Assembly: GCF_000698595.1 (NCBI RefSeq)
Contig: NZ_JFHC01000026.1
Location: 35,066 to 99,065 of the forward strand
Reading direction: 5' to 3'
From: Caballeronia glathei
Lineage (GTDB): Bacteria; Pseudomonadota; Gammaproteobacteria; Burkholderiales; Burkholderiaceae
Length of the DNA: 64,000 bases
The translations under genes were made by a program, and so were the position numbers. This document shows, piece after piece, positions 32,998-42,162 of the stretch. Under the pieces are notes generated by a model. The model was not told where the DNA came from. It did not search any database and saw only the letters and a list, made by a program, of their open reading frames with translations. The stretch's first letter is position 1, and each line of letters starts with the position of its first letter.

Positions 32998-34896
32998 TCA
33001 GTGGCTCTTTTGCACGTTGATCTTGCCTTTCAGACGCGGCGGGCGGAACGAATCCATCCAGTCGCTCGGGCGGCCGTAGAACGTCGTGATCTTGTGGCCG
33101 GTGCCGGTGTCCTTCGTCACCGCGCGCAGACCGCCTTCGGGCGATGCGGACGGATGAGCAGCGGCTTCGAACGCGTCGGCGTAGATCTTCGGCTCAGCGA
33201 TTTCGAACACGGCAGCATCGACCTTGCTGATGTCGATCGACTTCCACTGGTCGCTGTGTGCCTTCACGCCAGCAGCGAGGCGCTTGCGATACGACAGGAG
33301 GTCTTCGCCGTTCAGCGCGCGCGGGGCTTGCTTGCCGAATGCCGAATAGACGCTGTCGGCCTTGGCTTGGGCATCAGCCATCGCGGCGTAGTCCGAATCG
33401 CTCAGGGGCTTCGGCGTGAGTTGCGCGGTTGCCACGAGCATCTTTTCGAGGTCGGAAACGCGCGCGAGCAGGGCGGACTTTTCGGCGTCGGCCTTGGCTT
33501 CTTCTTCCTTCGCTTCTGCCTTCAGCTTGGCGGCCTCGGCTTCCTTCTCCTTGGCGTCCTTCTCGTCGGCATCAGCCTTCTTGTCGCCGACCGGCTCGAG
33601 CTCGTCGCCGGGCATGCCGTCAGCCTTCTTCTCTTCGAACGAGTCCATGCGCTTGCAGATCGAATCGACTGCAGACATCAACTTGTCCCACTTTTCGGAA
33701 TCGGCTTTTGCCTTCTCTTGCTCGGCGTCAGCTTTAGCCTTTTCCTCAGCGTCGGCCTTGGCACGCGCTTCGAGTTCTTGCTTCGCCTCGGCGTCCGCCT
33801 TGGCCTTACGCTCTTCTTCAGTCATCTCAGGTTCCTGAACGTGGTTGGTGGATACGCCGGTTGGCGGGCCGCCCTTGTCCCACACGCCCACCTCGCATAC
33901 AGCGATGTGATCGAGCAGGATCGGTTTTCCCTCAATTAAGAGGGGTTGCCCACCGTCTAAAGTAACGGTGGAATTCTCTAAATCTGGATTTCGAAAGACG
34001 ACGGAGGGCGATGTCGAGAGCTGTTCCTGCGACATCAATGTCGCGGTCGCTTCATCATAAATCCGCGCTACGGCCCAAACCTCATCGCCCTTGATGTATG
34101 GCAACAGAACAGTGCCGACGATCCGGTTGTTAAACTCCTGCGAATCGAGGGTCGCCTTTTCGGGATGGTCAACAATGACCGGCAGGCCATTACAGCGCGC
34201 CAGAAACTCATCATTGAGGTAATTCTCAGGCGGCCGATAGACGTACTCGTTATCCTTGGACCGGAACGATGTGCCCGTGCCAGTGATGCGGATATCGAAC
34301 ATCCACATGTTGCGCACGAACTGCGGCGAGGTGAAATCGCCCGCGGCGATCGCCTGCGCAACCTCCGTCTCCGTCATGTGCGCCTTGCGGATGCACTTGA
34401 ACGCATCCGACTCGAGCACGAACCGGCAGCCAGGGTGGAGCGGTTCGGGCCATGACCCAATCGGCGCCCACGCCCATTCCGTGCTTTCATCGCTCAGCGC
34501 GACTTCGAACGGCCGGCACTCGTGATAGAACGTCGTGAACTCGACTCCGCCCTCGTCGGTCTTGGCGATCTCGACCAGCTTGTGCGGCTCGTATCCGGTC
34601 TCTTCGGCGGTCTCGCGGCGGGCGGCTTCTTCGGCGGTTTCGCCTTGCTCCTGCTTCCCTCCTGCGAAGGCCCACTCACCGGGGTGATCACCTCCAGCGC
34701 CGCGGCGCAGGAACAGGACGGCGCCGTTGGCCACAATCAGCGTGCCGGCGGCTTGCATGGGCTCCGAATCGGCCTTGCTCTTGCCTGCGACGTTATAGGC
34801 GATGGCGATGGCTTGCTTTTCTGGCTTGCCCGCCTCGCGCTCGGTCGCGATGTTCTTGCTGATCGCCTCTTGCGACGATCCTTTTCCAAGCGGCAT
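32998..34896 (-). CDS. Nudix hydrolase - prohead protease - scaffold fusion
   Basis: A 632-residue protein with at least four parts: a short N-terminal motif ([20 protein letters not shown]), a Nudix hydrolase domain with an intact Nudix box (G80, E86, R94-E95, E98-E99, G101), a DUF2213-type prohead protease ([11 protein letters not shown]is; QLSTSPSV Ser), and a long Lys/Glu/Ala coiled coil (about 355-475) of the scaffold type before a C-terminal domain. Protease and scaffold in one chain is common in head assembly; the Nudix domain in front is not usual. It may be cut off after synthesis and act on nucleotides. Confidence 0.85.
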   Translation of the reverse strand: MPLGKGSSQEAISKNIATEREAGKPEKQAIAIAYNVAGKSKADSEPMQAAGTLIVANGAVLFLRRGAGGDHPGEWAFAGGKQEQGETAEEAARRETAEETGYEPHKLVEIAKTDEGGVEFTTFYHECRPFEVALSDESTEWAWAPIGSWPEPLHPGCRFVLESDAFKCIRKAHMTETEVAQAIAAGDFTSPQFVRNMWMFDIRITGTGTSFRSKDNEYVYRPPENYLNDEFLARCNGLPVIVDHPEKATLDSQEFNNRIVGTVLLPYIKGDEVWAVARIYDEATATLMSQEQLSTSPSVVFRNPDLENSTVTLDGGQPLLIEGKPILLDHIAVCEVGVWDKGGPPTGVSTNHVQEPEMTEEERKAKADAEAKQELEARAKADAEEKAKADAEQEKAKADSEKWDKLMSAVDSICKRMDSFEEKKADGMPGDELEPVGDKKADADEKDAKEKEAEAAKLKAEAKEEEAKADAEKSALLARVSDLEKMLVATAQLTPKPLSDSDYAAMADAQAKADSVYSAFGKQAPRALNGEDLLSYRKRLAAGVKAHSDQWKSIDISKVDAAVFEIAEPKIYADAFEAAAHPSASPEGGLRAVTKDTGTGHKITTFYGRPSDWMDSFRPPRLKGKINVQKSH

Positions 34897-34899
34897 GGT

Positions 34900-35736
34900 T
34901 TATCTCTTCATCGCAGCAATTTTCGCGCGGACTTCTTCAAGGGATTTTTTGCCGGCCACGGTAATCATGTCGTCGGGGAGGTCGCGCAGGTTATAGATCC
35001 AAGTCGCGAAGCACGAGCAATAAACTTCCTCGCCGACCTTCGTGATGTCGTCGTAATAGCCCGCGGGTCCTGGCTTGACCAAGCCTTTCTCCTTCGCCCA
35101 GCTCGAACGCAGCAGATATATTTTCTGGTCGCGCTCTTTGTGCTCGACGCGGTAGCCGTAACCTCTGCGCTTCCACTGTGAATTCCAGCGCATTGCAATT
35201 GCGCCGCCGTCGACAGCGATGATCTCGTTGAGCGACCCGACGAATTTATGACCCTGATCGATGGCAACGCGGCGCTCCTCAAACGGAAGCGACGTCATAG
35301 CCTTACGGATGTTTTCCTTGACGTCCTTCGTGTCGATCGCACGACTGCCGCCCGCCGGCACCGAAGACGCCCAGCCAGCAAAGCGCTGCGTCGTCTTCTC
35401 GATCATCTGCTGACGGTTCAGCTTGATCAGATTCCGCGACACCATCAGGCGCCGGTCGAGCTCGGTGCGCAGCTTCGGTTTCAGGCGATCGACGGTGAAG
35501 CGGCCGACACCTGGATGGGCCTTGAGAATCTGGCCGTCATCGATGAGCCGCTTATACGTGCCCGTCAGAACGCGGGTCAGCTCCTCGTTGAGCACGCTCT
35601 CAGGCGTCAGTGTTTCGACCGCGGCTCTGCGGATTTTGTCGACCCAGAACGTCAGGCGCTCGATGCTGTCGAAGCCGTTGGTCTCAAACTCCCGGATCGC
35701 CTCGGAGATCACCTGAAAGAATGTTTGCTTGGCCAT
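34900..35736 (-). CDS. Head morphogenesis protein (Mu gpF-like)
   Basis: A 278-residue minor head protein. The C-terminal half has the Mu-F pattern: VAIDQGHKFVGSLNEIIAVD, AIAMRWNSQWKRRGYGYRVEH and the YDDITKVGEEVYCSCFATW stretch. It lies between portal and protease-scaffold, as in many phages, and its start overlaps the portal stop. The N-terminal half is helical and may contact the portal. Confidence 0.78.
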   Translation of the reverse strand: MAKQTFFQVISEAIREFETNGFDSIERLTFWVDKIRRAAVETLTPESVLNEELTRVLTGTYKRLIDDGQILKAHPGVGRFTVDRLKPKLRTELDRRLMVSRNLIKLNRQQMIEKTTQRFAGWASSVPAGGSRAIDTKDVKENIRKAMTSLPFEERRVAIDQGHKFVGSLNEIIAVDGGAIAMRWNSQWKRRGYGYRVEHKERDQKIYLLRSSWAKEKGLVKPGPAGYYDDITKVGEEVYCSCFATWIYNLRDLPDDMITVAGKKSLEEVRAKIAAMKR

Positions 35737-37145
35737 CAGATGTTGTGCGGACGCGGTTCGCTCGGCTCAGGTTCTGGCGTCGGCGGCTCGTAGTTCGCCA
35801 AGTCGTCATAGTCGAGAACGAGCGGATTCGTGAACAGATGTTTCGATTCGTTCAGGTTGTTAGCCGCCCATTCGACCAGACGCGCCTTGTTGGCCGGATC
35901 CGCCTGCGGCATCAGCACTTCAAGCGCGCCGACGATCGCCTCAAACTTGACCTTCTCCACGTTCACCAGTTCGCTTTCTGGCTCAACGATGAGAGACGGC
36001 CATTCGGCGGAGAATGCATTCTTCCACTGGTAGAACGCCTGTTCGTAGCTGACGTTCTTGTATTCCGGAACCGTCGCTTGAATCGTCCCGAAAAACTCGG
36101 GCGTCCATGCCAGGCGCATCACGATCGGGTCAAAGAAGTCGTACAGCGGCTGCACGGACTTGCGCTCGTGCTCGATGTATCGAACCACTTCTTTTGCATC
36201 TTCGCTGCCTTCGCCAAATCCCTCGGCATACGATTCCGAGTTGAGCAGCTTGGCCGGCTGCGGCACTGCCGCGGCGATGTTCTCGAGGATGTTCTTTCGC
36301 GCCGTCGTGATCGCGCCGTCCGCGTTCAGCAGATTCAGCGTCTCGATCTCCTCTTCCGGCGTGATGTTGATGACGTTGTTGGTCTGCGCTTCCTTGACGA
36401 CGTTACGCTTGACGCCCTGCAGAACAGCCATCGCACGGTCGGCAATGGAGCCCGCCGGCTTCATCTTGGCGACGATCACGCCGACCTTGCGGGCGATCAT
36501 GTCGTCGGCCACCATCGTCTGCACGAACGACTTCAAAGGGTAGAGCGCACGCTGATAGACCGATCGGCCCGTGTAGCCAAACGCCGAGCTCGTGAACTCG
36601 ATGTACAGCGGAGCCTCGTTGAAGAACACGCACGTACGCGACGGGTGATACTTTTGGCCCGATGCCGTCACGAGCACAGGCTTTTGAAAGTCCGGCGCGT
36701 TCGGGTCTTGGTTCAATACGAGCGAACCGGCCGTATTCAGCGGATCGAGCGCGTTGAAGTACAGATCAGCCTTCGCCAATTTCTCCGGCGGAATCGGCTT
36801 GTCCGTATCGACACCCTCGGCACCGTACACAATCGCCGACGCGCCGTAGATCTTCGCCAGCCTCCACGTGTTCGCAATGTACGTGTCCGCGTTGATCTCT
36901 CTCCACTTGCGCTCGAAGGCATCGCGCACGCGCTCCTCGGGGCTGTCTGGAATAGAAATCTTCCGCGCCTGGCTCATCGCGATCTGGATGGGCTGGTCGA
37001 CGACCTTTCCGCCGAGCGGGTGAAACGCGTAGATCGTCTTACAGAGCGCGTAACTCGGCTCGTGGCCCGGAAAGATGCCATCCGCTACAAGCAGATCCAT
37101 CAGGCTCGTAGAGAGCGACGAACCGTGGATTAGGATTTCTGCCAT
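35736..37145 (-). CDS. Portal protein (DUF1073 family)
   Basis: A 469-residue portal. It fits the DUF1073 family of portals: VADGIFPGHEPSYALCKTIY, NTWRLAKIYGASAIVYGAEG, a SYAEGFGEGSEDAKEVVRYI segment and a helical C-terminal part. The ring of portals forms the DNA entry channel at one capsid vertex. It follows the large terminase gene by twelve bases. Confidence 0.88.
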   Translation of the reverse strand: MAEILIHGSSLSTSLMDLLVADGIFPGHEPSYALCKTIYAFHPLGGKVVDQPIQIAMSQARKISIPDSPEERVRDAFERKWREINADTYIANTWRLAKIYGASAIVYGAEGVDTDKPIPPEKLAKADLYFNALDPLNTAGSLVLNQDPNAPDFQKPVLVTASGQKYHPSRTCVFFNEAPLYIEFTSSAFGYTGRSVYQRALYPLKSFVQTMVADDMIARKVGVIVAKMKPAGSIADRAMAVLQGVKRNVVKEAQTNNVINITPEEEIETLNLLNADGAITTARKNILENIAAAVPQPAKLLNSESYAEGFGEGSEDAKEVVRYIEHERKSVQPLYDFFDPIVMRLAWTPEFFGTIQATVPEYKNVSYEQAFYQWKNAFSAEWPSLIVEPESELVNVEKVKFEAIVGALEVLMPQADPANKARLVEWAANNLNESKHLFTNPLVLDYDDLANYEPPTPEPEPSEPRPHNI

Positions 37146-37157
37146 GGGGATGATGAG

Positions 37158-38435
37158 TTAAAAGCCGTCCGGACCGCCCAGACCAATGATGACGCCGTAC
37201 ATGAAACCGTCTGCCAAGTCGTCCGCGCGTTTGTGCGCGTCCTTATCGCCGATCCGGTAGCCAACCACTTGCGAGACAAGATGGTTCTTTGTTTGACCCT
37301 TGTATTCCACGACTTTGTCTAATGCATGCGCGGAAAACTTCACTTCGCCGCGGTACACGGAGCCAGAACAAGCTACCGCGCGCCCATCCTTGCCAATCGA
37401 AGTGATATCGCCATTGATAGGCTGCGCCGGCCAGCCAACGCGAGAGGAGTGCTGGTTTAGCGTTATCCCGCTGGATTTGTCCTCGATGAACGCGCCAAGC
37501 GATCCGGCACGGGCCTTGGTCAGCTTTGCGTAGTGCTCAAGCTGAGTGAAGACGTTCGGCAACCAGGTTACGAGCAGGTCTGAATTTATCTGGACGATGT
37601 CCCAATCCAGAATGATGAGCGGATGACCGACGTGCTTCGAAAGCGCGCAATACACGACAGCCGTGCCGTCGTTGCCGCTTCCGTCCTTCATCGCGCTATC
37701 GATGATGGCGAATACGCCATCGCAATGCTCAGGGTAGGGAACGCCCTTACCATCGACGGTTAGCTTGTCGTACTCAAAGAAAGCAACGCCAGACCAGTCA
37801 ACAAACTTGGCCTCGAATTCCTGTTGCCAGACCAGCGGGTGATTATTAAGCCGCTCCTTCTCCAACTCATCAGGCGGGACATACGGATTGCTGCTCGTCG
37901 GGGCGTGGAACTGCGCGAAACCTAGCTTCTCGTCGTTACAGACGCGATAGAAGAAGTTTTCAGAGTCCACACCGTTCGGGGTAGAGAACACCCAAACGCT
38001 TCCGCGGCGAGTCAGGAGAGTCGGCTTGATCGACTTCTCCCAGATCTTCATCATCTGGCCGTTCTTCGTGAACGCCGCCTCATCGATCATCACCAGGTCG
38101 TATTCACGACCGCGGCCAGCCAGCTCGTTATCGTCTAGCTGCCAGAAGTCAACGATTCCGCCCGTCTTAGTGCGTATCGTTCCTTCGTTCTTGCTCGCGC
38201 GCCTCTTGATCGGCTGCAGAATGTCAAGCAACTCATCGTATGGCTCAAGAAGCTGCTTATGTTCTGGAGTGAAGAGGCCGACCTTTCGCCCCTTGGCGGC
38301 AGCGTCGCCGCCCATCGTGACCATCTGCTTGGTCTTGCCCCAGCGCCGACCACATCGAACAGCGTTAAGGCGCGTGCGATTCTTGTAGATGTCCACCTGA
38401 CCGGCGTGCAATGTCGGCAGGTAGATATCAGGCAT
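37158..38435 (-). CDS. Terminase large subunit
   Basis: A 425-residue DNA packaging motor. The ATPase part shows Walker A-like RCGRRWGKTKQM (residues 28-39) and Walker B YDLVMIDEAAF; the C-terminal nuclease part shows FAIIDSAMKDGSGND and IEDKSSG. It pumps DNA into the prohead and cuts it. The small subunit gene lies 50 bases upstream. Confidence 0.93.
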   Translation of the reverse strand: MPDIYLPTLHAGQVDIYKNRTRLNAVRCGRRWGKTKQMVTMGGDAAAKGRKVGLFTPEHKQLLEPYDELLDILQPIKRRASKNEGTIRTKTGGIVDFWQLDDNELAGRGREYDLVMIDEAAFTKNGQMMKIWEKSIKPTLLTRRGSVWVFSTPNGVDSENFFYRVCNDEKLGFAQFHAPTSSNPYVPPDELEKERLNNHPLVWQQEFEAKFVDWSGVAFFEYDKLTVDGKGVPYPEHCDGVFAIIDSAMKDGSGNDGTAVVYCALSKHVGHPLIILDWDIVQINSDLLVTWLPNVFTQLEHYAKLTKARAGSLGAFIEDKSSGITLNQHSSRVGWPAQPINGDITSIGKDGRAVACSGSVYRGEVKFSAHALDKVVEYKGQTKNHLVSQVVGYRIGDKDAHKRADDLADGFMYGVIIGLGGPDGF

Positions 38436-38485
38436 AGAAGAAGATTATTTCTTATAGACCCGCAAGGGGTCGGAGGAATCTGCTC

Positions 38486-38920
38486 CTACTCGGGCAATCC
38501 GCCATGAATTTTTACATCGCCGCTGTCTTCGCCAGAGTCTTTCGTCTCGCCGTACTTCTTTGGAAGCATCTTCGACAGCAACCATTTACGCGAATCAACT
38601 CGCAGACGTGATCGTTGAACGGCCTCGCCATTCACACGCCAACCAACCGTGTCGCCTTCCTTGCCAACGATTTCCATCCAGTCATTGCGCCCGTCGTCAG
38701 CGATCTCGAGAATCTCATCAGCGATCGCTTCCGCCTGCATCTCGCGTGCGCGTGCGTACTGGTCGCGGAAGACAGCGCGTTTTTCATCCGCGAGCCACCG
38801 CAGAACCGTTGCCTTATTAGGCATTCCCGGTTCTTCGCATATCTGGCGGAGCGATTTACCTTCGACCAGCATTTCGCATATCTTGGTCGCGATAGCTGTG
38901 GTGTACGTCGATTTAGCCAT
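38486..38920 (-). CDS. Terminase small subunit
   Basis: A 144-residue protein with an N-terminal helix-turn-helix (EMLVEGKSLRQICEEPGMPN, then KATVLRWLADE) and a family-typical DSRKWLLSKMLPKKYGE ending. It recognises the packaging site and loads the large subunit. Directly upstream of the large terminase gene. Confidence 0.88.
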   Translation of the reverse strand: MAKSTYTTAIATKICEMLVEGKSLRQICEEPGMPNKATVLRWLADEKRAVFRDQYARAREMQAEAIADEILEIADDGRNDWMEIVGKEGDTVGWRVNGEAVQRSRLRVDSRKWLLSKMLPKKYGETKDSGEDSGDVKIHGGLPE

Positions 38921-38949
38921 ACCCGCCTAGGGGCACAGGCCCTTACTGA

Positions 38950-39687
38950 TTAGTTGCCGATACACTGAAACGCGATAACGTCCGCGCCCGTGCCGGAGTT
39001 AAACGTGACGGACGATGCAGACGCGTTCGTGGCGCGCACGGCACTATTTGTAGATGTATTCGTCGCCGTGCATACGTAAGAAGTCGTGTTACTAAACACG
39101 GCGTTGCCGGTGAAGGTGGCCGTTCCAGTTCCTGCGGCGAGCGTCACAGTACCAGTCACCACGTGCGGAGTCGTGACAGCTACGCCAGCGGGCGAGTAGA
39201 CATTCAGCGTCCCGCTTCCGGCTATCAGCGCACCCGATACGGCCATATTGCCGGTGTGGGTCCAGCTTCCGGCTCCGCTGTTTGACGTGATGCCCGTGAT
39301 ACCAGAGCCCTGGCCGCCAGTCACCGAGAACGGGACGAGCACAGCACTATGCGCGTCATTTGCAAAACGTAACGCTGCGGCGCCATTGAAAAATATCCAC
39401 TCCGCGGTCCTGTCATTAGCTGCGCGCGTCGAATCGAACATCTGCACATCGGCGATGTTCGGTGTCGCATTTAGCGCAACCCCTGAGTTTGTGGGGCTAG
39501 CCGGTTGAGTGTTAGACGTCGAGCTAACGTTGCCCTGGACATTCACGTTACCGGTCGTACTCACGGTTCCTGAGAATGCCGCCGTGCCGCCAGTGATCTT
39601 GACGTTGGCTGGGTTGTAGGGCGGCGGCGACAGCTGCGCGAGCGCGAGCGACGGCAGCAGCGCCAGCAGAAGTAGGATCTTGCGCAT
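38950..39687 (-). CDS. Fibre-like protein with signal peptide, upstream of terminase
   Basis: A 245-residue protein with a Sec leader (MRKILLLLALLPSLALAQL, ALA-Q site). The body is Gly/Thr/Ser-rich and fibre-like (SGTVSTTGNVNVQGNVSSTS) with a compact end (SYVCTATNTSTNSAVRATNA, SVTFNSGTGADVIAFQCIG). It is far from the other fibre genes, at the start of the packaging genes. It resembles the leader-bearing proteins at 14116 and 19301. Confidence 0.65.
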   Translation of the reverse strand: MRKILLLLALLPSLALAQLSPPPYNPANVKITGGTAAFSGTVSTTGNVNVQGNVSSTSNTQPASPTNSGVALNATPNIADVQMFDSTRAANDRTAEWIFFNGAAALRFANDAHSAVLVPFSVTGGQGSGITGITSNSGAGSWTHTGNMAVSGALIAGSGTLNVYSPAGVAVTTPHVVTGTVTLAAGTGTATFTGNAVFSNTTSYVCTATNTSTNSAVRATNASASSVTFNSGTGADVIAFQCIGN

Positions 39688-40041
39688 TCAATACCCCACT
39701 GCGGCGAAAGTCGTACCGGCAGCCGAACCGATGCCATTCAGCGCATTGGTCGGCCCGAACGGCAGCGTCAGAGCCGCGCCAGGAAGTATTGCGATATCCG
39801 TCGCCGTTGCCGGTGCCGTGAACGACACGAACAGCGTGTTCGCCGGGCTCGTGTTCTGGACCGTAACCCAGCCCGCGAATGCGCCCGCGGCGATGATGGC
39901 CGCCGACGTCGTGCCGACAGTACCCTTCGCGCTTACGCCAGCTTTGGCAGGCCCGGCCAAGCCTCCGCCGCCACCAGAACCGGACGTGATGTAAACGGGA
40001 ATTGCGCCGTTCGGGTTTGACTGCGAGTTCGGGAATGCCAT
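39688..40041 (-). CDS. Small Gly/Ala-rich virion-type protein
   Basis: A 117-residue protein with a Gly run (TSGSGGGGGLAGPAKAGVSA) and a beta-rich end. It stops just before the start of the 38950 gene. The pair is probably expressed together. No family named. Confidence 0.55.
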   Translation of the reverse strand: MAFPNSQSNPNGAIPVYITSGSGGGGGLAGPAKAGVSAKGTVGTTSAAIIAAGAFAGWVTVQNTSPANTLFVSFTAPATATDIAILPGAALTLPFGPTNALNGIGSAAGTTFAAVGY

Positions 40042-40136
40042 CGCTCAATCTCAGAATTGGTGCCGATCGCTCGGCAGCCAGTCGCGTTGCACGACGGGCG
40101 GGGTGACAAGGCCAGATAGGCCTCGGCGGGAAACGG

Positions 40137-40436
40137 TTAGCAGATGAGCACGCCTTTGGCGTCCGCCTGCGCGAAGCCTGACGTGCACGTCACGGTGTAG
40201 GGCGTCTGGGCCCAATCGATCGGCGTTGCCACCCTCCAGTCACGGAAGAGTTTTTCCGCGTCCGTGCCGGCCGGCGCCTTGATTTCCTGCTTTATACCAA
40301 CTGGCGGCGTCACCTTCTTCAACGTTAGCGCAAGGTGCTCTTGGATTGCCTTCCACTGCGCAGGATTCGGAGTCTGACCTTGCGTCAGCTCGACGAACCC
40401 GTTTAACCAGTATGCGAAGTTTTCGGGAGTCATCAT
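40137..40436 (-). CDS. Hypothetical phage protein
   Basis: A 99-residue protein (ENFAYWLNGFVELTQGQTPN, PAQWKAIQEHLALTLKKV). The W-L-x-G-F-x-E motif and PAQW segment are typical of a small protein family in phages of related hosts; function unknown. Start overlaps the stop of the phosphoesterase gene. The gap 40042-40136 holds no gene. Confidence 0.65.
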   Translation of the reverse strand: MMTPENFAYWLNGFVELTQGQTPNPAQWKAIQEHLALTLKKVTPPVGIKQEIKAPAGTDAEKLFRDWRVATPIDWAQTPYTVTCTSGFAQADAKGVLIC

Positions 40437-41653
40437 GCCGCCATTAATTCGGTTTTCTGTCGCTCGTAGAACCGGCCGCCGATCATCGCGAAGTCGCGGA
40501 GCTCGACGTACTCAAATTGCGTGTGTTTCTTCTGCGTGTCGACGTGGCAGAGCATGAAGCCCAGCGCCCACTTCTCGCCGGCACAGTAAGTCGCCGCGCG
40601 GGCATGACCGCACCCGAGCTGGTGCCATTCGCTCGACCCGAACTGCGGCGAGTAGAACGGCCACACAATATGCTTGTGATGATGCCCATTGAAACCCGGC
40701 ACGCCCATATTCCTACCTTCGGGAAAATGGTGCGCCATCAGGCAGTCGTACATCACCAGATAGTTCTTCGCCAACTCCTGCTTCATGTCTCGCTCACTGA
40801 ACGCGGCAAGATCCATCCGGGCGATATAGTTCACCTGGTAGGCGTCAAGGCCCATCAGCTTCGGCACCGTGAAGCCGTGCAGGTCGGAAAGGACGACTTT
40901 AAGCGCGGGCGTCGCTTCGCCGAGGTGGCGGATCAGGCGCGCTTCGTGGTTTCCCTCGACATAGATGATCTCTGTTTCCGGGCACGACACACGGATGTCG
41001 TTTAGGAAGGCATGCAGCCACTTGATTCGGCCGATCACATCCCACTCGCGCGGGTCGACGCCGTACTTGCCAAATTCAGGCAGATCCAGTGCGTCGCCGT
41101 TAATGACGACCTTTTCCGGCTGTACGCGCTTCGCCGTATCGATGAAACAGCGACGCCAGAACGGATCGCATTCGATGTCGTGAATGTCCGACGCAACCAG
41201 GACCGTCTGAAACCGCTTCGAGCTGGGGCGCAGATAAGCGTCTTCCCAGCCCGACTTTTCCACATTCATGCGGCGCTGCACGTCCTTGCTGGCGTGCTTG
41301 GCAATCGCGCGCTCGAGACCGTGAGCGTGGCGCGACAGAACGATACCGGCCTGACGCTTGAACTCGTGGAACGTTCCGAAATGCCTATTCCATGTGGACT
41401 CGGAGATTTCCGAATGCACGCGGAAGTAGTTCCGGGAGATAACCTTGTCTTCGTCGATCTTAGCGATTCGCTGAAGCTCGGCGATGCAGTCATCAGCGGT
41501 CCAGTCATCGCGATACTTGCGCTGATTCTCAGAGAGCGGAACAGCACCGCGGAGACGACCTCGCAGCGTGCTTTCCGGAATCCCGAGTGCTGCGGCGGCG
41601 CCGCGAAGGCTTCCGTGGTCCTTCACGGCTTTCAACAAGTCGTTTGTGTCCAC
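40433..41653 (-). CDS. HTH plus metallophosphoesterase protein
   Basis: A 406-residue protein. The N-terminus has a helix-turn-helix (GSLRGAAAALGIPESTLRGR). The C-terminal two-thirds is a calcineurin-like phosphoesterase with metal ligands in VASDIHDIECD, INGDALDL, YVEGNHEARL and GFNGHHHKH. Such proteins stand near terminase genes in many phages and may act on DNA ends or nucleotides. The combination with a DNA-binding part points to a nucleic acid substrate. Confidence 0.8.
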   Translation of the reverse strand: MDTNDLLKAVKDHGSLRGAAAALGIPESTLRGRLRGAVPLSENQRKYRDDWTADDCIAELQRIAKIDEDKVISRNYFRVHSEISESTWNRHFGTFHEFKRQAGIVLSRHAHGLERAIAKHASKDVQRRMNVEKSGWEDAYLRPSSKRFQTVLVASDIHDIECDPFWRRCFIDTAKRVQPEKVVINGDALDLPEFGKYGVDPREWDVIGRIKWLHAFLNDIRVSCPETEIIYVEGNHEARLIRHLGEATPALKVVLSDLHGFTVPKLMGLDAYQVNYIARMDLAAFSERDMKQELAKNYLVMYDCLMAHHFPEGRNMGVPGFNGHHHKHIVWPFYSPQFGSSEWHQLGCGHARAATYCAGEKWALGFMLCHVDTQKKHTQFEYVELRDFAMIGGRFYERQKTELMAA

Positions 41654-41662
41654 AGATTTCCC

Positions 41663-41860
41663 TCAAGAATTCAATTTCGGCTGAAATTGTGCGCACCAGT
41701 GATCGGCGGCCACCTCTGGCAGCCTGCTGACTGGCTTCTGCTCGACAATGTCGTAGATCACGGTTGGCGGCATGAGGCGGCACAACCAAGCCGTGTCGTC
41801 TTTGCTTTCAAGGAACCGGCTACACCTACATGACTTACAAGTCTCAGTAGGCTCTTCCAC
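41663..41860 (-). CDS. Small cysteine-rich protein
   Basis: A 65-residue protein from a GTG start. CKSCRCSRF near the N-terminus plus LCRL and WCAQF could form a zinc-binding site. It ends nine bases before the phosphoesterase start, so it is probably cotranscribed with it. It is the first gene below the terminator at 41898. Confidence 0.55.
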   Translation of the reverse strand: MEEPTETCKSCRCSRFLESKDDTAWLCRLMPPTVIYDIVEQKPVSRLPEVAADHWCAQFQPKLNS

Positions 41861-41897
41861 GATGACAACGGTCTTCTTCCTTGCCGTCGTTGCTCCA

Positions 41898-41922
41898 ATA
41901 AAAACGCCCGCTCGTGGCGGGC
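41898..41922 (-). terminator. Rho-independent terminator after the anti-SD hairpins
   Basis: Stem GCCCGC/GCGGGC with loop of five; on the minus strand GTTTTTATTGG follows. Being inside the late operon, it would give a short RNA ending here unless the polymerase is antiterminated by the Q-like protein. Confidence 0.85.
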
Positions 41923-41925
41923 TAA

Positions 41926-42162
41926 ACCTGCAAGGAGGTGATGCAGGTAGGGGATTGGTGAGAGCGGCGGGAATTCGCTCAATGGCAGTCTTACGCCGGG
42001 CTGTCGTAGTCCCGGCCGCCCGCTGTCGGCTTTGACATGCCTAGCTCTCAAGGAGGAGCCCCGCGCTTGACGTATGCCCCTCCATAGCTCGTGGCTTAGA
42101 GGAACGGTTCTCGCGGGGCGCCTCATTGAGAGGCCTCGTTTTGAGGCGTCTGCATTACTTAA
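41926..42162 (-). ncRNA. Candidate structured RNA with two anti-Shine-Dalgarno loops
   Basis: No gene is seen in 41861-42162. On the minus strand, hairpin A (41926-41948) has a 6-bp stem ACCTGC/GCAGGT and the loop ATCACCTCCTT, identical to the 3' tail of 16S rRNA. Hairpin B (42044-42059) has stem GCTC/GAGC with loop CTCCTTGA, again part of CCTCCTT. An 8-bp stem (42058-42065 with 42112-42119) encloses a further stem-loop and overlaps hairpin B, so the two compete. A second GC-rich stem-loop lies at about 41992-42014. A terminator follows hairpin A. The layout, small ORFs and then tandem anti-SD hairpins and a terminator, resembles cuckoo-type small RNAs of alphaproteobacteria. Confidence 0.55.

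Noticed and set aside
31000..33939. 979-residue open frame on the plus strand
   Set aside because: It lies antisense to the capsid, decoration and scaffold genes, has Arg/Val-rich shadow composition and no domain.
41934..41961. Plus-strand AAGGAGG followed by ATG as a ribosome site for a peptide
   Set aside because: The frame stops after six codons and no promoter is seen; the minus-strand hairpin reading explains the word better.
41966..42120. tRNA-like pieces on the plus strand (TTCGCTCAATGGCAG and TAGCTCGTGG-type D-arm words)
   Set aside because: No complete cloverleaf: anticodon loop and T-arm do not fit, and the adjacent terminator points to minus-strand transcription. Kept only as part of the structured RNA.
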